A stretch of DNA of 64,000 nucleotides from Nicotiana tabacum (GCF_000715075.1 NC_134087.1:152603936-152667935); one strand, 5' to 3'. Counted from the first letter of the stretch, positions 19,586 to 32,588 are shown. Notes: a model not told the origin generated them from the sequence alone. Translations and numbers: made by a program.

Positions 19586-22524
19586 TGTGACGACCCGGCC
19601 AGTCGTCTCATGAGTTACCGCTCCGTTTCCCCCATTTTTGCTTCTTTATTCTTCGTTATCCATGTTTTAAGTGATCAAGTTGATTAGTTTGCGTTCTGAG
19701 AGGATTTGGTAAGAAATGAGACACTTAGTCTCTTTTAAGAAAGTTTAAGTTGGAAAAGTCAACCATATGTTGACTTATGTGTTAGAGGGCTCGGATGTGA
19801 GTTCCGATGGTTCGGTTAGCTTCAAAAGGTGATTTATAGCTTAGGAGTGTGATCGGAATTGGTTTTGGAGGTCCGGTGTAGAATTAGGCTTGAATTGGCG
19901 AAGTTGATATTTTGGCAATTTCCGATTGGTAGGTGAGATTTTGATTCGGGGTCGGAATGGAATTCCGAGAGTTGCAGTAGCCTCTTTATATCATTTGGGA
20001 TGTGTGTGCAAAATTTTAGGCCATTCAGATGTGGTTTGGTGGGGTTTTTTGATCGAAAGCGTATTTCAGAAGATTTTAGAAACTTAAGCTTGAATCTGAT
20101 GTATTTTGAGTGATTTGATGTTGTTTGAGGTGTTTTGATGATTGGATCAAGTTTGGATAAGGTTTTAGGATGTGTTTGTGCCTTTGATTGAGGTCCCAGG
20201 GGCTTCGGCTGAGTTTCGGGTGGTCAATCGGATCATTTCTAAGTTTGAAAAATTGCAGAAGTTCAGGTTCAGCTATTGCAGTTTTGCCCTTCGCGATCGC
20301 GAGAGGAGTCCTGCGATTTCATAGAAGGAATTGAGGAAGTGGCCTAGTTGCTCTTCACGTTCGTAGAGCTTGGCTTGTGATCGCATTGTTTGGGGAGAGT
20401 ATGCATCGTGAATGCGTGAGGTGGTCCGTGATCGCGTAGGATCAGTGGCTCAGGCATTGCGATCGCAGGGTCTTGGACGCGATCGCATAGAGTTATTTTG
20501 GGGAGTTTAAAAATTTGTTCTTCGCAATCACGTGGGAAGTGCCGCGATCGCGATGAAGGTAAAGCAGGCCTGGGAAGAATGTTTTAATTCATTTCATCCG
20601 CGATTTTGGAGCACATTTACTCCATAGTTGGTCTTTTGAGAGTTTTTTGAAGGAAAATTGAAGAGGGATTCAAGGAGAAACATTTGGAGGTAAGAATTTC
20701 GGACCTAAAACTCGAATTTATTGTGAAATCCACCTAGAAATCATGGAATCGTAAGCTAAAAATGGAAGAACTAGGGCTTGGAATTTTGGACTTTTGATTT
20801 GGGGATTTGGAGGACCATTTGGGGTCGGATTTGAGAACTTTTGGTGTGTATAAACTCGTGGGGAGATAAGGAACCCGTTGATGTAAAAATTTCTAAGTTT
20901 AGAGAAGTGGGACCGGGGCTTGGGTTTTGCTAATTTCGGGGTTTTGGTATTTTTTGATTGTTTTTGCTTGGGCTTTGTTCCCTTAGCATATTGTGACATA
21001 TTCGTTCTGATTTTGGTTAGATTTGACGCGAGTGGAGACCGATTCGAGAGGCAAAGGCGTCGCGGAGTAGTATTTTCACCGGTTTGAGGTAAGTAACCAT
21101 TGTAAATCTGGAACTGAGGGTACAAAACCCCATATTTGACTTGATTTGATAAAAGCGGATGCACATGCTAGGTGACGAGCATGTGGGCGTGCACCGGTAG
21201 GGATTTTGACTTGTTCCGTCTCGTAGCGACTATTAAGCCGCGTAATTGATTTGGAAATCTATATTATTCTATGTTGCAGTCAGTTATACTGTATTATGGG
21301 ATGTATGCCATGTTTGGGGCCTTGTGCCGATCTATAGAGACCCTTAGGGGCACTTTGACTATTTTCCTCACTTTACTTGTTTAAAGCATAGCCTCAATCA
21401 TGTGTTTTACCTGTCAAATGTTTAAAACTAGTTTGATCATTCTGCTCCTATTGTGAGGGCTGTGTGGGCTGAGTTCCCTAAATTATATTGTTATGCCCGA
21501 GAGACGGTGAGGTTAATGAGTGAGAGAGGTCGATAGCGTAAGGTAAATGACTGAGAGAGGCCATAGGCCTGGTTGTGAGGATTATATATATATATGGATC
21601 GGGCTGCACGCCGCAGCGATATAGAGTTTGGGCTATAGGAGCCCCTTCGGAGTCTGCACACCCCCAGTGAGCGCAATCGACTATATATATGGATCGGGCT
21701 ACACGCCGCATCGATATATGGATTGGGCTGTACACCGCAGCGATTACTATGATTTTTGTTATTATGAGGAGCCGAGTGTTGAGAGTGAGCACTCAGTGAC
21801 GAGAATTGAGTCCCGAGTGACTGAGAGGCTGCCCGAGGTGCCATATTCTGAGTGATTCCTTGCCCCAGAGGCCTTGTTATGCTATTTTCATTGCTTCACT
21901 CTTCCTTTTTAAAAGTAAGCCTCTGTTGGAAATACTGCTAAGTATATGATTTCAAGTTTTAAGCTGAAAGTGTGGATTTTATGACGAAACGAGTTTTAAA
22001 CTATTAAGTTGAGCTATTATCCTGTTGCTATTTTCAGTTATATGTTTTAACTGCTCGTCACTATCTTCAGTCTTTATTTACTTTAGTTACTTACTGAGTT
22101 AGCGTACTCACGTTACTCCCCGAACCTTGTGTGCAGATCCAGGTGCCCGAGGGGTAGAGTGAGGACTTTCTGTCGAGTCAGTATTCACCGGAGATTATGA
22201 GGTAGCTGCAATGACGTCCGCAGCCCTGTTTTCTCCTCTCTATCCAGTTTATTTTTTTTAATTTCCTAGACATGATGTACTAGATGTTCAGCTATGTATT
22301 AGAGGCTCTAGACTCGTGACACCAGATTTGTTGGGCTGTGTAGTAGTGGCTATGTTGATTTTTCGCATATTTCTATCATTTTAATACTATTAATGGATTC
22401 CGCATTCAAAACTTATGTTAGAAAAATGGCTTAATGTTATTGATAACTGGGATGTGATTATGGGTTATCGTCTTGCCTAGTACTGTGATAGGCGCCATCA
22501 TGATCGGTATTCGGGGTCGTGACA
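19586..22524 (+). repeat. E2 3' LTR
   Basis: TGTGACGACC to GTCGTGACA, about 2.94 kb. It has the palindrome cluster at 20285-20560 and the hairpin minisatellite at 21590-21750, where some units have drifted to GCTAC or GCTGT in one arm. It is followed by taacc, the right target duplication. Confidence 0.9.
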
Positions 22525-23000
22525 TAACCTTTCCCGTATCCCATATACATATATATACATATATATATGCGTATATAATGTCATCTAGTCATGGGTCAAT
22601 GTACATGTATAAATGCATGAAATGCATATGAAATACGTTAATAAAATCTCTCGGTACGTCATAAGACTATTATGCCTCTGATTAATATCATGAAACAAAC
22701 TTTATCAACTTACGTATTTTCTGAGACCCATGAACAAACGATAGAATAATAAGACATATGGGAATTCAAGAACATAGCCATCTCTAAGACTTCTATAAAT
22801 AGAGTCATTTATGAAAGTTGTGCATTTACTCGTTTCATTCGTATCATATAGATCATGCCAAAAGAAAAGAAGGAATAGCCTTAACATACCTGAGGAACCT
22901 CTCCTGTCTATTGTTAATTCACTATTATGTAATAGGATCCTCCGATACAGAAAAAAGATAGTGCTTACAAACTTTTGGAATTATTTTAAGTCAATGCAGA
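22525..23000. repeat. older dispersed repeat, right part (host of E2)
   Basis: Continues the sequence of 1-123. Starts with an AT-rich block built of catatat units (22541-22570), then non-coding text to about 23000. No termini found. Confidence 0.4.
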
Positions 23001-23616
23001 GATTGATTCTCTAGAAACAATTGAATTTCGTAACATATATCTTCCAAATTATCTGACTCCTTATCACTAAAAACTTCATTTTGCTTCAAATTCTCTTCAC
23101 AACAAATACTTTCAACATGCTCTTCTGCTATTTCTTGATCATTAGCTTCTTTTTCATCAAAAACCTCAGCTTTTGCTTTTTCATCAATTCCATTCTTGAA
23201 AAAAGAGAAATAGAACAATTTTTCCTTAGAATTTGGTGAATCTTCAAAACTCTTATCAATCTCATCTTCTTTTCTAATTTGATCCAACTTCAACTCTTTA
23301 GCTATTACAATTTCTTCTCCTTCATTAGAATTCACAAAGATTTCTTGAATAGTAAAGCTTTTAACTTCTGGCTTTTCTATTAATCCAAAAGCATATTGTC
23401 CCCATATATATATTCAAACTTACTCTGAACAAAAACAGAGCTCTCTATTTTATCAAATTCTAATTTTTTGTCACTTTTGCATTCCAATTGAATGGCTCTA
23501 AAATGTGAATCACTCTTCTTATCTCCCTCCACCATCCTGTCTATGTATTTCTCCAAGAGAAAGAAAATCTTGAACATGAAGCTAGAAAAGAAACTCCATA
23601 GGGAATTGACCACCAA
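22991..23616 (-). pseudogene. fragment of a host-like gene, start codon lost and frame shifted
   Basis: Two minus frames join into one protein-like sequence: 23616-23380 (hydrophobic N-terminus, then acidic/charged sequence) and about 23395-22991 (Glu/Lys-rich, ending in a stop). The first frame starts at TTG where ATG is expected before VVNSLWSF, and no upstream in-frame ATG is near. An indel in the ATATATGGGG run at about 23395 changes frame; without it the text would read on into EKPEVKSFTIQE. This layout reminds me of the plant family annotated DUF1666 or 'ribosomal protein L34Ae', from memory only. The 3' part of the gene is missing at the repeat border near 23000. Unlike its neighbours this is not transposon sequence. 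Confidence 0.4.
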
Positions 23617-23746
23617 GTTATTGTTGTGTACATAAATTGACTCAAAAATATTTTATTAAAGTAGCTTTTGTGCTTAAGGTATTTATTGGTACTCATGACT
23701 TTTCCAAGTACAAGTAAAGGAGAAAAAACACAAGCTAATAGTAGAC

Positions 23747-23960
23747 TACAACAACAACAACAACAACAATAACGACCCAATATAATCCCACAAGTGGGGT
23801 CTGGGGAGGGTAATATATACGCAGACCTTACCCCTACCCCGAAGGGTAGAGAGGCTGTTTCCAGGAGACCCTCGGCTCAAAAAAAGCAACAGAAGCCGAT
23901 ATATTAGTACCATAAAAATGCATAATAAAATAACAGCAATATAAGAGACTAGTAGTATAG
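23747..23960 (-). mobile_element. TS-like SINE
   Basis: On the minus strand: a GAGCCGAGGGTC start region, AAACAGCCTCTCTACC, GGGTAAGGTCTGCG, CCTCCCCAGACCCCAC, and a terminal (TTG)n run at 23747-23769. This is the 3' body and tail of the TS SINE family known from tobacco and relatives, a tRNA-derived non-coding element moved by LINE enzymes. The 5' border is uncertain and I found no clean target duplication. It lies just upstream of the gene fragment, in the same orientation. Confidence 0.75.
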
Positions 23961-23969
23961 TAATCTTGA

Positions 23970-25090
23970 ATTCATAAGGAGAAAGTGGAGAGATCACTAA
24001 AGGAGAATGAAATTTGAGGAGAAAAAATCCTAAGCATCTGCTAAAAACATGTCTTGTTTTTACTATTTTTTTTGGAGACCTAACATGTTGGCAAAAATTG
24101 AGGAGAAGAGAGAAATGAGAGAAGTCATGAGAGTGAAAGATACGGACATGAATTGATGAATGATCAGTACAAATAAAGAGATGAAATGAATTTATTTTGT
24201 ATCAAGGCTAACCCATTACTTGCCATCTAGCCAAAATGACTAAGAGTCATTTGGTTAAGAATTGGCTTGTTGCCACGTGGAGGGTGGGGTGGGGTAGGGT
24301 GGGGATTCTAAATCTTTATCTACTAATTTATTAATAAATTAAGTAATATCCCGTTACCCGATAATTAACCAATTACACACATAATTAAGAATTATTCCAG
24401 ATTATTTAAAATTCTACTTATTTTTAATACACTTTATACATCCTATAATCATGGTCATATGGTACCGCATAAAATAAATACATACACCATTATTTTTATT
24501 AAAAGATCCATGTAAAAATACATATATTTTCTCAACTTATAATTTTCCTAATCTTATATAAAGAGTAAAAAATTCTGGTAGCTTAATTCTTAAAATGGTA
24601 AAAAGATAACCTTCTTTTTTTGTGAGAAAATAATTTCTATCTTTACAATAAAGAAAATCCCATAAACTTCCTCATATTATGTGTATAATTTAAAATATAT
24701 TTGAAAGTAGTAATATTAATAACTATATAAAATCATATTTTTCAAACTTTTTACAAAAATATTTCACTCAATATAAATACCATATCAAAATGTATCTAAT
24801 GGTATCAAGGTTGTTTTTCCAACTTTATTACAATATTTACTGGATTTTTTGTATTTTATAAATACTTCTTGGTTCAGTTTACATAATTACTTATCAAGAA
24901 TTGATGCAATCATGCATATAGTAAATCAGATGTATGGCTTAGAGCTTGCATGAGGGTAATGAGGTTTCCAAATACAATTGAGACTTTCGTAATAAATTTC
25001 TATTTTTATTATTTTGCTAACATCGGGATATGAACAATGTAGGATCTATTTTTGAAAGTCTCAATCGATAAGAGGTCTTTAATTCAAGTT
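23970..25090. other. AT-rich, apparently low-copy intergenic sequence
   Basis: No open frame of interest, no LTR termini and no homology to the other elements in this window. It holds the G-box and G-quadruplex motif at 24273-24304. It may be the upstream region of the gene fragment on the minus strand. Confidence 0.4.
24273..24304 (+). promoter_or_regulatory. G-box next to a G-quadruplex motif
   Basis: CCACGTGG (24273-24280), a perfect plant G-box bound by bZIP/bHLH factors, is followed directly by five runs of three or four G separated by loops of one or two bases (24282-24304). It lies about 660 bases upstream of the minus-strand gene fragment. Use as a promoter element is inference. Confidence 0.4.
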
Positions 25091-25094
25091 ACAA

Positions 25095-25150
25095 TACTCC
25101 CTCTGTCTCATACTAATAGTCGTGATTACTAAAATAGTGTCTCAAATCCT
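25095..25150 (+). mobile_element. one end of a Stowaway-like MITE
   Basis: TACTCCCTCTGTCTCATACTA is close to the known Stowaway terminal repeat (TA target, then CTCCCTCYGTC). The opposite terminal repeat is not seen; the MITE is probably cut by the adjoining E3 LTR remnant. Confidence 0.45.
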
Positions 25151-25164
25151 CTGTAGAAAAGTAC

Positions 25165-26874
25165 GGGATGTAACATGGGTACCGCCAGTACTAGCCTCAG
25201 AACCTGCGTAATAATATGGAGAATTGTAGTTTGAGTACAAAACCATGGTACTCAGTAAATATCAAGTCTAGCCTCGAAGAAGTAGTGATGGAAGCGCTCG
25301 ACATCGACACTTACTAACAGTCTAATTATTAGGTAAAAATATAATAAGACACCAAGTAAAGCATGGTATCATCATATAGGTAAAAAGGCTTGAGATACAG
25401 TACATATGGAACTTAGGCATGCTTCCCAGGCATGGAGATCAAATCTGGTGTTAAAGACCTCAATTCTCGCATAAAGAGACGATATAAATCAACCAACATT
25501 TATATAAAATCTTAGATATCTAAATATGCATACTCAGATCCCTTCTCAAACCTCACAACACAAATTCATGTGCTTGGAATCTGAAATTGATCATAGATAT
25601 GGCTCACTCATAAACTTACGATTCCAAATATATGATTAGAATCCAAATTAGGTTTTAATTTCATAATCAAAACCCCCAAAATACTCTCTAAAGTTCATAC
25701 CAAAACCCCAATTTTTACGCTTTAAAATTCTATGTAGATTCTTGAAATACAATCACAAATGAGTAGAAATAACTTACTCTCTTGACTTGTATGAAAATTT
25801 CCTTGAAAAGTTTCCCCTCTCCAAGTTTAGGGTTCAAAATATGATTAGAACGAGAAAAAATTCCGAAAATCACAACTTATATAGTCTATCCAGTTATATC
25901 CTAAGCGAACGCGGCCACTACCTCGCGATCGCAGACCATAACCTGCCTCAGCCTACAAATCCTCCTTTACAAACGCGATAGGAGTATCGTGAACGTGAAG
26001 GCCATCTGCCTCGCCTTATCACTAATGCGACCAGCTCCTTCAAGAATGCGAAAGCCAATTATCATTCACCCTTCGCGAACACAACTCCTCCTTTACGAAC
26101 GTGATGTACAAAACCTCCAGGCCAAATTCCTTCTTCGTGAACAAAATCCTACTCCCACATTCGCGATGCATACTAGACACTAGCAAAATCATCCATCTCA
26201 AACATGCTTCAGGTGGTCCGAAACTCACCTGAGCCCCTGGGACTCCATCGAATCATACAAAAAAGTACACAAACACTATCCGGACCTATCCAAGACCTCC
26301 AAACCCATAAAAAAACATCATATCTAAAAATCGAAGATAAAACCACATGTTGAACTTCTCTTAAGTTCAAGAACTTCTAAGCTTCCAACCAAGTGTCTGA
26401 TTCATGCCTAAACACCTTAGATCTCAACCAAGCTTATCACACAAGTTTCATACAAAAACATGAACATATCCCAAGATCGAAACAACAATCGAAGTCCGAT
26501 AACCTCAAAGTCAACTATTAGTAAACTTAAGAACTCTTTAATTCTTCAAATTTCCAACTTTACAAATAAAGTCAAAACCTTTTAGCAACCTCCAAATCCA
26601 AATCTAAAAATACGTCCAAGTCCAAAATCAACATACGAATCTATTGGAACCATCAAATCCCAATTCTGAGGTCGTTTTCACAGAAGTGAAACATTGATCA
26701 ACTCTTATAACTTACACTTCCAAAAATGGAACTAAGTGTTCCAATTCACTCTCAAGGATTCCCGAAATCAAACCAACCATCTCCAAAAATCATAAATTAT
26801 CAAATAGACATACAAGAAATATCAAATAGGGGAACATAGCTCTAATACATAAAATGACTGGCTAGATCTTTCCA
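25165..26874 (-). repeat. E3 3' LTR, left-truncated
   Basis: The minus-strand start lies near gatctttcca (26865-26874), beside a purine-rich tract. The far end is missing near 25165, just before a segment about 25250-25290 that matches the conserved LTR phrase tactcagtaa...gcctcg...gtagtga also found in E4 and E6. A cluster of GCGATCGC/GCGAACGCG-type motifs lies at 25908-26170. Confidence 0.65.
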
Positions 26875-28310
26875 TTCTGTCCCTCTTAAACAAATGTTCG
26901 TCCTTGAATGGGCTTAAAAATAATAAAATGCCAAAAGGATGAGAAAATCTAATTCGCATAACATGTTCGGTCGCCAAAGTCACTTCTTGAACCGGTTTAC
27001 CTCTCCACTAGACTCACTAAATGCAATATTTTTTTACCTTAATTTCTGAACCTGCCTATCCAAAATGTCCACCGGCTCTTCTACATAAACTAGATTTTTA
27101 TCCAACTGCACTGAACTGAAATCTAACATATGTGACTTGTCTTCACAATACTTCCAAAGCATGAAAACATTGAAATAGTGGATGAACTCCCAACAAGCTA
27201 GGTGGCAAGTTAAGCATATAAGCCACTCACCAACTCTCTCTAAAATCTAAAACGGACCAATATAGCTGGGGCTCAACTTGCCCTTTTTCCCAATTCTCAT
27301 CACGACCTTCATATGCGTTACTCTAAGAATCTAAGAAGTACCTTCTTACCTTCCATGAAAACGAAATCACGAACCTTCTTATCAGCATGACTCTTCTGCC
27401 TGGACTTCTTTGTATGAATCTGCTTGTGAATCAACTTCACCTTCTATAAAGAACCACGAACCAAGTCTGTGCCCAACAACCTTGCCTCTCCAGGCACAAA
27501 TCAACCAACCAGAGAAAAACATCGTCTACCATATAAAGCCTTATATACTGCCATATAAATACTGGACCGGCAGCTGTTGTTGTTAGAGAACTCTGTTCAA
27601 TGGTAGGAACTGATCCTTATAGCCTCTAAAATCACTAACACATGTTCTCAACATATCCTCAAGGATATGAATGGTCTGCTCAGAGTGCCCATCCGACTCT
27701 GGGCGAAATATAGTGCTAAGCTCCACCTGCATGCCCAACTCTCACTGAACTGCTCTCCAAAAGCGAGATGTGAACTGAGTACCACGGTTTGAGATGATAG
27801 AGATAGGCAAGCCGTGCAAATGGACAATCTCTCTAATGTAGATGTGAGCCAACTTATATATAGTGTAAGAAGCCATGACCGGAATTAAATGCACAAACTT
27901 GGTCAATTTATCCACAATGACACAAACAACATCAAACTTCCTAAAAGTCTGTGGCAGTCTTACCTCAAAGCCCATAGTAATGTGCTCCTACTTCCACTCT
28001 AGTATATCCATCTTCTGAAGTAGACCGCCAAGATTCTAATGTTTATACTTGACCTGCTGACACTTCAAGCACCGTGAAACATGACCAAAAATGTCCTTTT
28101 CACCCTCTGCAACTAGAAATGCTGCATCAAATCACGATACATCTTCGTAGCACTTGGATGATTAGAATACCTCAAGCTATGAGCATTCTTAAGAATCAAC
28201 ACTCTTAAACTATCCACATTAGGAACACAAATTCGACCCTGAAGTCGCAATACACCATCATTACCAATGACCACCTCTTTAGAACCACCTCGTAACACCA
28301 TGTCCTTAAG
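26875..28310 (-). pseudogene. pol: E3 integrase and C-terminal region, decayed
   Basis: The catalytic core frame at 27975-27742 keeps [13 protein letters not shown] and the IREIVHLHG block, but the second catalytic Asp is Asn (IISNRGTQF), so the active site is lost as well as the frame. The zinc-finger side is at 28301-28113. C-terminal GPY/F and chromodomain traces run to about 27010, broken by stops. All segments are colinear on the minus strand as in E2 and E4. Confidence 0.75.
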
Positions 28311-28349
28311 GACAAGAAAATAAGGATCATTACACTAGCAAGCCGTAAT

Positions 28350-29701
28350 GCACTCATATAAGGAAGAGCTCAGAAATATCCAACCTCACAAATCTATTGG
28401 CCAAAGCCAGAACATATATAGCCAAAGGCCTCTCTATAACTAGAATAAATGTCAAACTCCTCATACTCTCTGCCTTCCTACATAAAGCATCCATTACGAT
28501 ATTAGCCTTACGGGAATGATGCAAGATAGTGATATCATAATCCTTTAACAGCTCCAACCACCTACACTGCCTCAAATTAAATCCTTTTGCTTGAACAAAT
28601 GCTGAAGACTCTAACTATCATTGTAAACCTCACATAACACACCATACAAGTAATGTCTCCAAATCTTGTGCACATGCACAATAGCTACTAACTCCAAATT
28701 ATGAACTGGTAATTCTTTTCATGGGGCTTCAAATGGTGTGATACATAGGCAATCACCCTGTCGTCCTGCATCAACAAACAACTAAGGCCAATGTTTGAAG
28801 CATCATAATAAAAGAGTACATCCTGAATCCTAAGGGTAATAGAAAAACTAGAATGGCAATCAAAGATTCTTAAGCTTTTGAAAGCTCTCTTCACACTCAT
28901 TGGACCATCTTAACAGAGTGCTCTTCTGAGTCAAATTGGTCAATAGTACGACAATAGATTAAAATCCCTCCACAAAGCGATGATAATAGCTTGCCAAACC
29001 CAAGAAACTCCTTATCTCTACAGGTGTAGAAGGTCTAGGCCAAACTCTGAATTGCCTCCATCTTCTTCAGATCCACCTTGATACCATCACTAGACACCAA
29101 GTGGCCCATGAATTCCATCGAATCAAACCAAAACACATACTTGGAAAACTTAGCATACAACTTCTTCTCCCTCAGAATCTGAAGCACAATACTCAAATGT
29201 TGCCTATGCTCCTCCCTACTATGAGAATATACCAAGATATCATCAATGAATACAATGACAAAAGAATACAAATATGGCTAAAACATATTGTTCATCAAAT
29301 TCATGAAAGCTTCTAGGGCATTAGTCAAACCAAAAGACATCATCAAAAACTCATAATGTCCATAATGACTCCTGAACACCATCTTAGGGATGTCTGAAGC
29401 CCTAATCTTCAACTCGTGATAACCCAACCTCAATCAATCTTTGGGAACTCCCTGGCACCCTGCAGTTGATCAAATAAATCATCAATACGAGATAATGGGT
29501 ACTTGTTCTTGATAGTGACCTTGTAAAACTGCCTATATTGAATGCACATCCTCATGGAACCATAATTCTTCACAAATAACACTGGTACTCCCTAAGGGTA
29601 AATACTCGCCCTGATAAATCCCTTGTCCAATAACTCCTACAACTACTTCTTAAACTCCTTCAACTCAGCTGGAGCCATATGATATGAGGGAATAAATATG
29701 G
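28350..29701 (-). pseudogene. pol: E3 reverse transcriptase-RNase H, decayed and cut by E4
   Basis: RT keeps [13 protein letters not shown] (about 29230-29268) and the following KLYAKFSK block (29271-29035). RNase H pieces are at 28900-28688 and 28575-28354, with the ADAL-like motif altered to MDAL. The N-terminal RT end stops at 29701 where E4 begins; the upstream continuation is at 40390. Many stops and indels make this the most eroded pol in the window. Confidence 0.75.
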
Positions 29702-29706
29702 GTTAC
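29702..29706. repeat. target site duplication of E4, left copy
   Basis: gttac, repeated exactly at 40385-40389. The two E3 halves join through this site. Confidence 0.9.
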
Positions 29707-30278
29707 TATCACGACCCAAGTTTGCCCTCTGTGAACTGTCGTGACGGCACCTAGTCTTTATGACTAGGTAGGCCTAATAATTGAGAAAAAGAAACAAAAT
29801 GTGGAAAAACTAATAAAAACTGAAGATAAGAAAATATAAAAACGTTTAAGATGCCGCTCGGCATATACTAACTGTTGAATAACTACAAGGGTCTAACTCC
29901 AGAATGTCTAAACAAAAGCAAATACATAAGGGCTATAACTATAAGAGGGAATAGAAAGGGACTCCTCGGTATATGGATTCAACAGATATACCTCAAAGTC
30001 TCTGAAGGATTGTCTCGCCTCAAGGATGGTAGGGCTGACCCGAAAAACCCGGATCTGCACATGAAAAACATGCGTAGAAAGGGCATGAATACACCACAGC
30101 GGTACCTAGTAAGTGTCAAGCCTAACCTCGGTCGGGTAGTGACAAGGAAGGTCAGGGCCCTACTGAGATAACAATATATAAGAAAAAGTAAGACAGTGTA
30201 AGGTGCAATAGTATAATAAAAAAAATATCAGTAAATGAGAAGAAAACCCAGACAATACACACTCAGTATACAAAAATA

Positions 30279-30545
30279 GCGATAGGGGATCTCTTGGGAT
30301 CCCGTCCCGAAGTCCCAAACGTAAATACTCGGGGTTATCTCAGTATCCCAAGGATCTCTTAGTATCCTCAATATGTGTGCAGGGGATCTCTCGGTATCCC
30401 AAGGATCTCTTAGTATCCTCAATATATGTGCTGGGGATCTCTCGGTATCCCGAGGATCTCTTAGTATCCTCAATATATGTGCTGGGGATCTCTCGTATAC
30501 CGCACTACAGTCCAAATCAATATATGTACGGGGGATCTCCCGGAA
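30279..30545 (-). repeat. 51-bp hairpin minisatellite in E4 3' LTR
   Basis: The unit alternates two hairpins: GGGAT-ctctcggt-ATCCC and GAGGAT-ctcttagt-ATCCTC. The period of 51 is divisible by three, so long open frames arise on both strands; these are not genes. The partner array is at 38236-38460. Confidence 0.85.
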
Positions 30546-31439
30546 TACTCATCCGTAGTCCCAAAATAAAAACACAACAATCTCAAGGAAAGAATCCACA
30601 ATTTCATTCAAGCCCGTACCAAAAAGAACAGAGACTTATATTCTAACATGCTGCACAGAATTCACGTAAATAGTTTAAGCAGATAAGATAATTAAATTCA
30701 CGTAATCATGCTTTCCTATACTACACAGTAGGCTTAAAGTACAAGTAATGTTCAAGAAGAAAGAATGACACAGTTAATTTACTTAATGAAAACGGGTTTC
30801 CAACAATTAGCACGTGTACGCACGCGTCACCTCACGCACATGGCATTCATATAATAACAATACCAAACCCTAGGGGGAATGTCCCCCACACAATGTTAGA
30901 AAAGTCACTTACCTCGAACCGGCTCAAAAATCAACCCGAAACCCCACTCTTGCCACGAGTACTCGACTCCAAATGGCCTAGATCTATTCAAAGTAATTGC
31001 ATAATGTAAATATGACTTCAAGTAACTAATTCAACTAATAAATTTGAAGCTAACACGCGAAATTAGGAAAATCGCCCAAAAAGTCCCCTGGGCCTACGTC
31101 TTAGAATCAGATAAAAGTTACGGATTATGAACCCTCATTCACTTACGAGTCTAAACATACCAAAATTGTCCAAATCCGATGTCAAATCCCCAATCAAAAC
31201 TCGAAAATTAGGTCTAAGAACTTTTTCAATTTTTTCCTCAATTTCTCACCCCAAATTCGAAATTAGATGATGAATTCATGTTTAGATTAATGGGTTATAA
31301 GCAAAAAGGAGTTAAGAATCATTACCCACAAAATCCCTCCGAAAATCTCTCCAAAATTAGTTTCCTACCGAGCTCCAAATTCAATTTTGTGATATGAACT
31401 CAAAACCCTCGATTTTGAACTTTATGTTCTGCCCAGACA

Positions 31440-31795
31440 CGTCCTTAATCGCGATCGCGGAAACTCCCACACGATCGCGAAGAGAAACTTTGCTGACCCC
31501 CAAAATAACCCTACACGAACGCGATAAACCCTACACGATCGCGATGTTGCGCGGCTCAGCTCTACGCGATCGCGGTTGACCTCATGCGATCGCAAAGAGA
31601 AAATCTTCCACTCCTCAGCTGCCTCACTTCTTCCTCTTCGCGAACACGACGTAGCCCACGCGTTCGCAATTCAACTCCTGTCAATACTACGCGTCCGCAC
31701 TTCCTTTCCCGTGATCGCGTAGAACAAAATCCCCTCTGCCTCATCTAAGCCTTCGTGATCGCGAGCCTCCTCACACGATCGCGATGAAGAAAAGT
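31440..31795 (-). repeat. GCGATCGC-type palindrome cluster in E4 3' LTR
   Basis: More than a dozen GCGATCGC, GCGAACGCG and close variants in about 350 bases. Same position class as in E2, with an equivalent cluster at 39345-39690 in the 5' LTR. Confidence 0.8.
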
Positions 31796-32486
31796 CTGCA
31801 ACAAATACCAGCAAAAATCTAATCCTTCTGCAAGTCCAAAAACTGTCCATTGAGTATCCGAAACACACCCGAAGCCCCCGAGACTTCAACCAAACATGCC
31901 AACCAATCCTAAAACATCATTCATACTTGTTTTTTAAACCTTCAGATTGCTCAAAACAACATCAAAACACCAATTTAACATCAGATTCAAGCCTAAGAAC
32001 TCCAAAAACTCTCAAATAACGCTTTCGATCAAAAAGTCTATCAAACCTCGTCCAAATGACCTGATATTTTACAAGCACATCACATTCAACACTATAGAGC
32101 TACTCCAACTTCCGGAATTCCATACCGACCCCGATATAAAAATCTCACTATCGAACCGGAAACTTCAAAGATTCAACTTTTGGAATTTCAAGCCTAAATA
32201 AGCTATGGACCTCCAAAACACAATCCAAACACGCCCCTAAGCCCGAAATCACCCAACGGAGCTAACGGAACCAACGAAATTCTCTTCCGATGCCGTCTTC
32301 ACACTACTCCGACTACGGTCCAAATTCTAAAGCTTAAGCTCTCTTTTAGGGACTAAGTGTCCCAAAACTCTCTGAAACTCAAAACCAAACATCCCGGTAA
32401 ATCAAAATAGCAGAAACAAACACGGGGAAAGATGTTTATCGGGTATTGGGGCTTAAATTCATAAAACGACCGGCCGGGTCGTTACA

Positions 32487-32500
32487 TCCTCCTACACTTA
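32487..32500 (-). other. E4 polypurine tract
   Basis: On the minus strand AAGTGTAGGAGGA directly precedes the TGTAACGACC start of the 3' LTR. Confidence 0.8.
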
Positions 32501-32588
32501 AACATTCATTCGTCCTTGAACGAGCATAGAGACATACCTGAAGTAGTGAAAAGATGAGGGTAACGACCTGCATATCCTTCTCGGTCTC

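Larger units (their letters stand above)
11535..22524 (+). mobile_element. E2: Tekay/Del-type Ty3/gypsy chromovirus, full length but broken
   Basis: Layout in order: 5' LTR (2.9 kb), initiator tRNA-Met PBS, gag, protease, RT-RNase H, integrase with a C-terminal chromodomain, PPT, 3' LTR. This order and the chromodomain define plant chromoviruses; the long LTRs point to the Tekay/Del branch. The flanking duplications are taaca (11530-11534) and taacc (22525-22529), four of five bases equal. LTRs differ by several percent by eye, clearly more than those of E1, so E2 is older. The reading frame is broken by at least four frameshifts and about ten stops. Confidence 0.92.
29707..32486 (-). repeat. 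E4 3' LTR
   Basis: From tatcacgaccc to gggtcgttaca on the plus strand. It contains the 51-bp hairpin minisatellite (30279-30545) and a dense GCGATCGC cluster (31440-31790). Confidence 0.92.

Noticed and set aside
22541..22570. TATA promoter in the catatat-rich stretch
   Set aside because: Simple AT-type repeat inside an old element; no downstream gene on the plus strand.
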